From Cinclus cinclus (Eukaryota; Chordata; Aves; Passeriformes; Cinclidae), in assembly GCF_963662255.1 (NCBI RefSeq), contig NC_085056.1, positions 10,690,123-10,754,122 on the forward strand: DNA of 64,000 nt. The letters are read 5' to 3'. Within the stretch, counting starts at the first letter, position 1, and each line of letters starts with the position of its first letter. The notes beneath the pieces were generated by a model, which ran no database searches, had not been told where the DNA came from, and worked only from the letters and a program-made list of their open reading frames with translations. The translations under genes were made by a program, and so were the position numbers. Positions 55,401 through 64,000 of this stretch are shown here, one piece after another.

Positions 55401-57107
55401 ATCTTGATTTATTGATGACAAATTAGTTTGGTAGCAAATGTATGTCTGTGAAAAATACAACAAAAACCTACTAGTAATTAAGTGCAGTATGTCACACAAG
55501 CATTAAAGACTGCCATCATGACATGGTACAAGTTCTATTAGGAGAAATAACAGCTACAACTTTACCTAACTATAGCCCAGCTCTCTCAGGCACATACTGA
55601 TCAGGAAAAGTGCAACATAGTCTCTTGAAATTCAAGTACTTTTTTGTTTTCCCCTGTTTCTTTGTGATATAACAACTTTCCTGGTTCCACTTTAAAAGTA
55701 AAATAAAAAATGTCAATAATATCATCAAAAGAGAAAAATATTAAGGCCTTTTTTAAAAATGAATCAGGTGCAGATATTGAACTGTACCTTCTCATCCTTT
55801 GTCTCACTTTTCAAATGATAATTTCTTCCACAGTCACCATTAAATCTTGATCTATTCCAGCTCTCTGTATGGGTCATTGATTCTAGATGTACCATGGTTA
55901 TTTTTAAATGTTTCCCTTTTGTAGAGAAAAAGAGGGCTGTCTAGAGCCAGATGGGTAACTTCACACTTCATTTATCAAACCCAATGCATTAGACTCCACC
56001 CTCTCTTTCCCACTATTGCTGTTAAATTTCCATATAATTTGGTAACAATTTTCATTATCATACAGTGACCCTAAAAAGTCTATCCAGGTTTGCATGGTTA
56101 GTCCCAAATTCACAGCTGTTCCCTTCACCCTCTATTTGTTACAGTAGAATCTGAGGTTCCCCTCACTTTATAAGCTGAGCAGTGACCTTCTGTAAGCAGA
56201 GGTCAAGAAGGGGTCAGTTCAAAGGGCTAGAGCAGCTCTTTAACAGCTATAACAACCTGTCCATCAGGCACTATCACGCAGTATAAACAAATCTGGGGCT
56301 TTGGAAACTCTGGACCATTTCTGTTGACACTCAGAAGACATTCACTGAGTCCTACCTGAAGTATTTTGGATCACTACCATTTAGAGAGCAACTTGAATCC
56401 CTGGAAGACCTGCCCAGACACTTAAGATACTGATGAAATCTTTGCATCACAAGTCTATGAAATGGTGACTGCAACACTAAGCACAGTGCCATATGCTTTG
56501 GGCTGTGGAAGCGAAATAAAATCTTAAAGAGTCATTTCAGCTCATTAATATGCAGAAACACTGGTATGACTTTAAGCAAATACAAGAATATGCTTTAACT
56601 GAGTGGGTACACACCAGAACAGTTCATATGCCCTTCTCTGAGAAAGACTAAATTTCCAAAAGTTCAGAAAGTTCAGTCCATTTGTTAACAGCTCCCAAAT
56701 GTAGGTTTTATTTTCTTTTATTTTTTTTAATTTCAGGTGTTAATGACACAAATAAAACACAAGAAAGAACAGAATGACTACATAACTCTACAAAGACCAA
56801 GTGCAGAGTGAAGTTTTCTGCCAGCTGCCCTCCCTCCATTGACCTAAATTTCTTGAAGTTGTACTGTTCATAATCTGCTCTCTAATGCACAATGTAAGGT
56901 AATTAGAGTCATCTGTATTTAACTTCCACAGGAAAAAAATTCTATTATCTAATCTAGCTGATCCCCTGATAGCCTGTTGAAAGTAAAGTACTGTAACCTA
57001 TTGCCTGCCCTTTGACAAGTGCTAATTATTTCCTGTCCAAGCACATTTTTCTCATGTAATTCCAAAGTACACAATAGACTGATCTCTTAAACATGGGCAG
57101 CCCTGCT
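49491..57107. other. non-coding, no firm gene
   Basis: No gene is supported in 7.6 kb. Simple tracts are (AAAC)n at 53825-53846, C10 at 53902-53911 and A14 at 54041-54054. A minus-strand frame ending at 55601 has a good acceptor at 55690 (TTTATTTTACTTTTAAAG) and reads VEPGKLLYHKETGENKKV to a stop, but nothing else supports a terminal exon. The 51080-51440 stretch is pyrimidine-rich and may be an old transposon of unknown family. Confidence 0.4.
53825..53846 (+). repeat. (AAAC)n microsatellite
   Basis: Five AAAC tetranucleotide units in tandem. No other feature is associated with them. Confidence 0.9.
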
Positions 57108-57515
57108 CGTACCAGGGCGGACGGTTTATAACTTTCAGCACGGCGTGTTCCATGGCTGCCACAGGCAGTGTTTCACTGCAGACCCCGAGCTGGGGCTTTG
57201 ATGGAGCCCAGCGAGGTGTACGGTAACAGTCTCAGTGCACATCACACGGAGGACACTCCCAGAGAGGTCACTGGGATGGGAAACATCAAATGGAAAGAAA
57301 AAGGATTATGGATATTTAATACTCAAAGGACACTTGCTTTCAGAACGTTCAAGGCACAATGCTCTTGAAATTTTCTTTCAGGTGTTTAGTTTTAGGAAGG
57401 CCTGCACTTTGTCTGCTTGTGCCTCTCCAGCCCCCAGGAGCTGCAGCTTTGCTGTGTCAGAGCCTGGGCTACGTCTCCAACTGCAGCCCTGGCTCCAGCC
57501 CCGGAGCTCCCCGTG
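57108..57515. promoter_or_regulatory. CpG-enriched segment, candidate regulatory element or exon
   Basis: Nine CpG lie between 57108 and 57246 (for example CTCGTACCAGGGCGGACGG and CACGGCGTG), with more at 57470-57515, in a CpG-poor window. G+C is also locally high. On the + strand, open frames overlap, and one includes ATGGAGCCCAGCGAGGTG at 57201 followed by TACG/GTAACAG, which could be a short first exon with a weak donor. No TATA box or recognised protein was found. It lies about 1 kb from the downstream (donor) end of the candidate minus-strand exon at 58549-58673. Enhancer, unmethylated islet or chance are all possible. Confidence 0.25.
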
Positions 57516-57775
57516 AGCAGCAAGAGAGGCCAGGCACACTGAAACCCACAGCACTTCTAAATTATGTACTCATTACTGCCGTGATTTCTGATTATTTGAA
57601 CATTAGGAAAGCACTGTCAGACAAAATTCACTCCAAAAAGATATTCCACTCATTGGAACTTCTATTCTCTTTCACAGCAAAGAGGTACATGTTCCACAGA
57701 AAAGCTGTAAGTGATTTCCTCTGTTTCCAACACAACTAAAACACTTGCATTATTTAGTAAGCATGGTGATGGAAG

Positions 57776-57897
57776 GCAAAAAAACAAAACAGCCCTGCCC
57801 CCCAGTAAAGAAACAAAAACAAACCCCAAAAAACCCAACCAATCAAAAAAAACCCCAACAAAACAAAAAAATAAAAACAAAAAAACAAAAAACCATG
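57776..57897 (+). repeat. A/C-skewed low-complexity tract
   Basis: A 120-nt tract whose core, 57811-57894, contains no G and only two T (57843 and 57872). It is made of AAAAAC, ACCCC and AAACAAAA words without a fixed period. It produces a Phe-, Leu- and Val-rich open frame on the minus strand and a Lys/Asn-rich one on the plus strand; both are artefacts. Confidence 0.88.
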
Positions 57898-58548
57898 AAA
57901 ACCTCTTAAATTGTTCAAGAAGAAAAACATACACACCACATGATGAAATGGAAATGCAAACCCTACATGATAACATGGAAAATATTTCAGAGACAGCTTA
58001 CTCTGAAATCTTAACTGAGCAGCATACAAACATTCCATACTCACTGGAACATAAACTTACAAAACACAACCTGCAATTTGTAAAATAATTATGCATAATT
58101 ATGTTCAATTTTTATGTGACGTTTCTAAAAATGTTTCAGCTTCATTATTCAGCTTCAATTATTTGGAGCAGAAAAGATACCCAAGTGTCAGACTCAAAAT
58201 CTACAGATAACATTTTAAAAGCAATCTCAGTCTTCAGGAACCATACCAGAAAAACATGAGATCTCCCTTAACTTTAATTAGTGCAAGTAAAACAATTATG
58301 CCAGTTAAACGCTAAATTTGAATTACAAAAATCTGATTTAAAAATACTTTTGACGGCTCCTCAGATCTGAGTGCTGCCTACTGAGCTCCTATCAGTAGCC
58401 TGTAATGTATGAGTAAGGGAGCAGTCTACCCCACAGACACATGGACTATTCCATCTGAGGAATTACTATTTGAACAGTGAAAATTTACAATTTTTTTTTG
58501 TACAGTCACTTTTCCCTGCTCCAGGGGATTTATAGGACTATTTCTCAC
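57898..58548. other. non-coding, no gene seen
   Basis: Ordinary AT-rich sequence between the A/C tract and the candidate exon. If the minus-strand exon is real, this is the start of its downstream intron. Nothing else was seen. Confidence 0.45.
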
Positions 58549-58673
58549 CTTGCTGTCCATTCTTTACGCAGCTTTTGTCTCTCCTTAAGAAGGAGCAGGA
58601 AGCAGCTGATGGTCTCATTCCTTTGTTCCTCAATTTGTTGCTCTTTTCTAACTTCAGAGAGGACCAGACTTGT
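58549..58673 (-). CDS. candidate internal exon, charged helical segment of an unrecognised protein (partial)
   Basis: On the minus strand a 125-nt open interval has a strong pyrimidine-rich acceptor (TGTTTTCCTCCCTTTAAG before 58673) and a near-consensus donor (CAGCAAG then GTGAGA, exon end 58549). It starts in phase 0, gives 41 codons and leaves two nucleotides. The peptide begins TSLVLSEVRKEQQIEEQRNE and continues as TISCFLLLLKERQKLRKEW. That is a charged amphipathic helix around a short Leu run, coiled-coil-like in character. A second frame is also open but reads Ser-, Lys- and Cys-rich and less protein-like. I cannot name the gene. The leftover phase fits the candidate exon at 40576-40736 further along the same strand, joining through a Ser codon. 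This is the best protein-coding candidate in the window, though a decoy exon remains possible. Confidence 0.45.
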
Positions 58674-61085
58674 CTTAAAGGGAGGAAAACACATAAAAAT
58701 TATAATCTGGAAATAGGAAACAATGTGCAAAATTAATAAAAAGCCCATAAGCAAATAAGGACAGTAAATCAATAGCTTTTTTTATTACAGTTCCACTGCT
58801 GACAAATCAATACAGTAAATAATGGTTAGAAATGGCCACCATATATTTGGTATTTAATCAATATACATGGCACATAAGGTAAACCTTAAAATCTCATTGC
58901 CTTAAGTATCACACTAAGACATTGTGCATTCTAGCCCACATTTTCTTGAGGCATAGTTATTTTCTAAATATTATCTTGTATCAAATAATATCAGAAGTAT
59001 TTTCCTCAATGTAGCATTTGTTTGGTGGATTTCACCCTCCCTTTGCTCCTGGGTAAAGCTATTGAAGAAAACACCTGTTTGTATTGTATCTGTTGAATGG
59101 AATTCTGCTGACGTCCACATCAGCGTGTTCTCTTTATCACTAAATCCTTCAAATAAACAAGTAATTAAGTCTTTTCACAAATGGAATAAATTAAAAACTA
59201 CTAAAAAAATATACATATATACATGCAATGGATTTAAATAGTCTGTGAAGCAGGATGACACTCAGTCTCTGCAGATCAAATAATACTGGCCCTCCCAAAC
59301 GTTGTGCTGACAGTTAATGTTGACATAAGAGAACTGGGGATGTTCCTATCACCCTCCATCCTCCCAACAAGTTGGCTTCAGCTCCCTCACTCCATCTTTG
59401 GTTCTGACTCCTGTACACCATCTTCAACTCTTCTTTCCCTGCACTTTCCCACATCTGCCAAGCTGGGAAGGAAATGGTTGATGCTCAGCTACCAACGAGT
59501 CCTACATCCACCAGTGCCCAATGTGAAGCAGTGTCTCCAAGGAAAAGACTCTCAGTCTCTGCCATAAGTGAAGGTATTATATTGCCTTTTTCACCTTAAC
59601 CAGCCTCCAATATACATGGAATTATCTTTTGCATTCTGACCTACACTTACATGTTTTGCAAATGTATCAAAGCATCTAAATGCTTTTGGGAAGGATGACA
59701 GAACAGATGGAATTATTGCAGAATCCCGTTTTCACAGAAAATGAGGCAAAAAAATAAGTATCTAACCTGGGAAGTTATGCATGTGAGTTTGAAAACACAA
59801 CCAGACATAATTAAGAGCTGCAATTCCTATTCTCATCATAACCTCCCTTATTGGAACAACATGACAAAACACATGGCATTTTGCCTCCTCCTCAACACCA
59901 CATACACATTACGTTTTGTCCTGCCCAACTAAAATTCCTCTGGGAATTCTGAGAGAGAAATTATTGTTACTATCTTCAGTTTGTGAAAACAGAGATCTAT
60001 CCTCATTATGATAGTTTTATTTTGCTTTTTGTTTTTTTTTTTTTTTTTAGTTTTTTTAACAAGAAAAAATAACATTCAGATAATACACTTCTTAAGCTAT
60101 GTAAAGTAGGAGTAGCATTGTTACTGCTATGGTCATTCCAAGAGAGAAGCATGACAGGATTTACAGAGACAGAAAATAACTATTGCACCAACATCACATG
60201 CAGAGAAAAAAAAAGCATCCTTCTCCCCATCTCCCAGCTCTATCAGTTGGCCTACCCAAAAGGCATTACCCCATCATATGGGACTTAAACATCAAAAAGA
60301 ACATTTTCTTGTAAAAACCCCGAATGTTCAAAACTCTGTCTATACAGATCACATTCTTGACCCTGCTTTGACATTACAAAGCAAACAAAAAGCCAGAGAG
60401 CATTTTCAGATAAGGATTCCCTGACATGGGTTTCCCTTGCACTGACCTAAAACATCTTTTCTGCAAGCTCTAATATCCGCCAACCTCAACAATCCTGACC
60501 TTAGATCCTCACTTCCAGCAGCTGCACAGTTCAAAGCAGCATTTGATAGAGGACTTCAGCAAGTGAAACACACTCACGTGAGCTGATGCACATCTTTAGT
60601 GGTGAAAATTACCACTCCTTGTCATTCACAATAGATATACCTACTAAAGCTTAATTTTTATATTTGTCACGTACAAGACTTGACAGAGCACTACAAACCA
60701 GAGTTTACCTCTTATTATGGGACGATCAGACTGTAGCCATGCAGCTAGGCCACCAAGTTCACCAAGATTTCCCTTTCAGAATATTTGGATGGCCATTTTA
60801 TTCACTAAGGGACAGAAAAATCCGATGGTGATGGTGAGATGTCTGCTTCTCCCCAAGACTTCAGCAAAGTCCCAAGTTTAATGATGCCATGCCTCACAAA
60901 TCTAAAAGTACAGTTATTTGCTGCAACAAACATCAAGATCTCCAAAACAAATGATTCAGAAAGTGCAGAGCATGGAGAACTGAGCATTGCTAAAGAATTC
61001 TCAGTTAAAATCTGATGAAAATATGATGTTAATAGAATATTATCAGTTGGAGATGGGTGATCACTTCTCCAAGCATTCACAATCA
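58674..61085. other. non-coding; no firm gene
   Basis: Mostly featureless AT-rich sequence with T17 at 60032-60048. The minus open frame at 60805-61086 (93 codons) is compositionally protein-like but no good donor was found, so it is not called as an exon. No RNA gene or repeat was recognised. Confidence 0.4.
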
Positions 61086-61380
61086 TACTGTATGTGATAT
61101 GGTATGAATTCTGTTGACCCGGTCAAATTGCAAGTTTGGTCCTGAGTTTCATTAAGTAAAGTCCCTTCCATCCACAGAAACATCGTAATTCCGGAAACGG
61201 AACAGAATTTATTTTTTACTGAGAGAACAATTATATTGCTCCAGCCTTCTGTTAAGACCTTTCATTTATGTGGTGATGTACATGGCTCAAGTCAAACGCA
61301 TAGTTTGACACTGACATCATAAACGCTTCTTTATTGAGCCCTGTGAGTACGGTCACAGCTACCTGGAGGGTGAAATAGTA
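61086..61380. promoter_or_regulatory. candidate regulatory element with palindromic motifs
   Basis: Non-repetitive sequence containing the inverted motif TTGACCCGGTCAA (61114-61126), made of everted nuclear-receptor-like half sites, and the ETS-like palindrome TTCCGGAA (61189-61196). More CpG words follow (CAAACGCATAG, ATAAACGCTTC, GTACGGTCACAG). CpG is rare elsewhere, so persistence of several suggests constraint or low methylation. No coding frame is evident on the + strand. Confidence 0.22.
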
Positions 61381-61677
61381 TTATTAAGCAACATACAACA
61401 ACAATACACAGCAATTTAACTGATTTACTTGTTTTCTAAGAGTGCTGAAAGGGCAGTAAGGTCACCTGGAATGCCAGTGCAGGGCTTGAGGTGCAGCTTT
61501 TATAGAGGCATTTCTTAATAACTTGCTACTCTTATAATCACAATAAAAATCTCAAATTGTAACAAATAAAGCAGCATTCTGGGTAAAATAATATTATAAA
61601 GCATGTTCCTTTGAAAGTTGTCTTTTCCATGTAACTTCTTTTGGGATTTATTTTTAACAAGGGGATTCGATATATAC

Positions 61678-61757
61678 CTTGACTGATAAAGGTCAAGGGT
61701 TCAAGCAACTCGGTCAAAGATGTTATCAGCTGGGAAAGCCATTTCCTCACATCAACA
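61678..61757 (-). CDS. weak candidate exon of an unrecognised protein (partial)
   Basis: Minus-strand interval of 80 nt with a T-rich acceptor (TTTTTGGTGGATTTTTATCAG before 61757) and a moderate donor (AGTCAAG then GTATAT, exon end 61678). It reads VDVRKWLSQLITSLTELL followed by EPLTFISQ, a helical-looking peptide. The same frame stays open upstream to 61915, so a longer exon starting near 61890 is also possible. It ends in phase 1, which does not join directly to the phase-0 start of the 58549-58673 candidate, so at least one further exon would be needed. The evidence is thin. Confidence 0.18.
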
Positions 61758-62362
61758 CTGATAAAAATCCACCAAAAACCACCCCTGCTCTGAAGAGCTG
61801 GAATGACCTTCTTTTGAGCATCACTACAGTTGCACATCCCATCAAAGAAAATCTGATCTTGTGCCTCAGTTCTTTTAATGACAGATAATTGCCTGCAGAG
61901 GCCCCCTTTGCCCAATGCTGAGTGAAGCCTTCACAATTCCCAACTGGACTCAGCACTGACTCAAGGGTTTTCAGCACACTTGGGACTGCAGGACAGCAGA
62001 ATAAATAAACAATGCAACCAGCCCTGCAGCCTGTCTTATCTCATCCTTGTGTTCACAGAGATTCTTGAGGGTAGTAATGTTTACAAACTGGTGAAACTTT
62101 CTTTCTTCTGCTTCCTGAGCTGACAAAAACATATCCTGGAGAACCTAAGCAATGAGATTACACAATTTGCTTATCACTTGTGGGAAGCAACTCCCTGTCA
62201 CTGGCCAGCATACATCTTTAATAAGCAGTACTGCTAGTATTTTCAGTAAATCTTACCCAATTCTCCTAGCAGATCTGTTAGTGTATTTAGGGCTTTCCTT
62301 GTAAAACCCAAATGGCACAAGTCTTAAAACACAACTCACCGCTCAAAAAGCCCAAAGCTATG
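61758..62362. other. non-coding, overlapping minus-strand frames
   Basis: Two overlapping minus-strand open frames occupy 61538-61977, neither with a recognised domain. The rest, to 62362, is ordinary single-copy sequence with no gene, repeat or RNA seen. Confidence 0.4.
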
Positions 62363-62400
62363 TACACACACACACACACATGTATGTATATGTACATATG
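62363..62400. repeat. (AC)n microsatellite with TGTATG/TATG flank
   Basis: A run of AC dinucleotides at 62363-62380 is followed by ATGTATGTATATGTACATATG, a compound and partly self-complementary simple repeat. Confidence 0.92.
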
Positions 62401-64000
62401 GATCAGGAGCAAATCCAACCTGTTATGTTAAACACAGTATTTAGGAAACTGTACTCTTTGCTTTCCTCCTGGTATAGCAGCAGAACTAAATTTAGGCATA
62501 GCAGGCAAGAGCCAGCAGAGCATCTTCTCTCATTATGTAAGAAAGGAAGGTTCTAAGATAAGATTTCAAGAGACCAACACCCTATTTCTCTCATTATCAC
62601 CAACAAAATATATCAGTGACACAGGACTGAATAGAAACAGTTATAACCAAGTATTTCTATTCACCCAGGAGATACACACAAAATCAGATACATAACAAAG
62701 CTAATCTAGGTATTGTAACAGGATTACAATAATAGTTTTTCCTTAGACATGCAGCAGAAGAAACTCTGTTTTAACATCCATAGGCCACTACCCTGCTGAA
62801 CTGTGGGTGAGTATCACAACATGCCTACAAACAAGCAAGAAAAAACAACATCTAAACACTCCAAACCCCACACTGGTACATTTTCAATCTTAAAAAGTTA
62901 TCCTTCAATACAGACCTCGTGAAGAGTCAGACATAAGGTTAGAAACACTGTATAACTGGAGACATGAAGCTTAGTGTTCTGTCAAACAAATTAGCCTTCA
63001 GTCTGAACTAAATTGGCACTTGGGACAGTTTGCCTCTTGGTCCTACTTTGTTGGGTCAACAAATCAGATATTTCACTCTAAGTTAAGATTTTATTTACTC
63101 ACCACCAGTTTAAATAGGATAAGCTTCTGAACCTTTACCAACCATTTCTACTTTAACATAGCAGTCATCTCTAAAAAATCAATAACTAATAGAGAAAGGA
63201 AAAACAAAGAGTAAAATCTGTAAGCAGGGCTAAAATGCTATTCTGTATTTTCCCTGTTATTTTTGTCATTTTATTTGCTTTCAGTGAAAGAAGCATCCTG
63301 ATGCAATTCTATGAAACTAGAAGCCCTTTTAGAGGGGAGGGAAAAAGAACCTGAAACTATTAAACCATGCTAATTTAACATGTTGTAACTCCTCTATGAT
63401 AAAAAAAACCTAGTAATTGATTACAAAACCCTGCTCATTTCTTCTTTAATTTTAAAACTTCTACTTAAAATATGAGCAAATGCACCCATTTTCATTGATA
63501 CAATGGAAACAGCCCAGTATGGTTTAAGTTATCACCCGGTAATTTGGGCACATTAAACCCAATTCTCTACCTTTTGTTTATTAATCCACTATGCCAGATA
63601 TCACAGTTTCACTCAGCAACCCTCATGTTCTGGATGATATTGAAAAATGAGTCATGTTTGTCAAAGAAAGTTAAGGGGAAAAAAAAAGGTAAAGAGGAAA
63701 AAAGTGTTGTTTATAGAAGCCAGCTGCTCTGGCTTCGGCGCCAGCAGCTCTTCATCCTGCTATTTTATGCTCACAACCCCCACTGCCCCACTGGCACAGG
63801 TACAACTAAATGTTGACTTCAATGCTTCAGAGAGCACTCAACTGATTCTGTACATGATTAATTGCCAAAGACATGGCTGACCATATGGAACAGAGAAAGC
63901 ATCAAGTAATTCATACTTCTGTATATGATCATTTGGCCCCTGTTGTTTTAATGTACAGGAAAGAGCTAGTATAGCACAGACCTGGTGTCTTGCCCTTGAC
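62401..64000. other. non-coding, no gene seen
   Basis: No supportable gene up to the window edge. A hairpin-forming, CpG-bearing segment at 63722-63749 is described as a finding. Plus-strand frames at 63544-63880 are Lys-rich from a poly-A-like run and are not convincing. No splice-bounded exon was recognised. Confidence 0.45.

Noticed and set aside
55601..55689. Possible terminal exon with strong pyrimidine tract
   Set aside because: Good acceptor only; start phase does not chain with the better candidates nearby and no poly(A) signal was seen after the stop.
57662..58088. Open frames of 96-125 codons on both strands
   Set aside because: They run through the A/C-skewed tract and are poly-Lys/Asn/Thr or poly-Phe/Leu; no recognised sequence outside the tract.

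Overview
The window looks like a piece of a bird chromosome: AT-rich, CpG-poor, single-copy vertebrate DNA. The clearest taxonomic clue is two 3'-end fragments of CR1 retroposons, at 21190-21235 and 24410-24620. Both read on the + strand as the antisense of a CR1 tail (an AATCATAGAAT-type start followed by GGTTGGAAG). CR1 is the main LINE family of birds, although turtles and crocodilians carry it too. Microsatellites are few and short, and A/C- or G/T-skewed tracts recur. I saw no bacterial or phage gene, no operon, no CRISPR array, no tRNA or rRNA gene, and no recognisable viral or endogenous-retrovirus gene.

No complete protein-coding gene can be read. The longest open frames are about 90-166 codons. 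The longest (26430-26930) is an artefact of a stop-poor tandem repeat. The stretch is therefore either a gene desert or the large introns of one gene. Two short minus-strand intervals look like internal exons with good splice sites: 58549-58673 (41 codons, charged helix) and 40576-40736 (53 codons). Their phases fit each other (2 nt left over, then 1 nt needed), so they could be successive exons of one minus-strand gene with an intron of about 18 kb. I do not recognise the protein. Weaker candidates lie at 61678-61757 and 31997-32133.

The main structural features, left to right, are: a 32-nt perfect palindrome made of TG, TA and CA repeats (1074-1105); a 184-nt pure purine tract of GGGGAA/GGGGAAA units (8127-8310); two CR1 fragments; a 19-bp minisatellite of 37 units (25977-26680) that contains an exact 190-bp tandem duplication; a G/T-only tract with a G-quadruplex-type end (30203-30306); a CpG cluster next to a GA-rich stretch (33321-33460); information-rich segments that look like non-coding regulatory candidates (44540-44830, 48480-49490, 61086-61380); a second CpG-enriched segment (57108-57515); and a strongly A/C-skewed tract (57811-57894).

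The rest is ordinary intergenic or intronic sequence. All statements about conservation, exon status and regulation are inferences from a single sequence and have not been aligned or measured.
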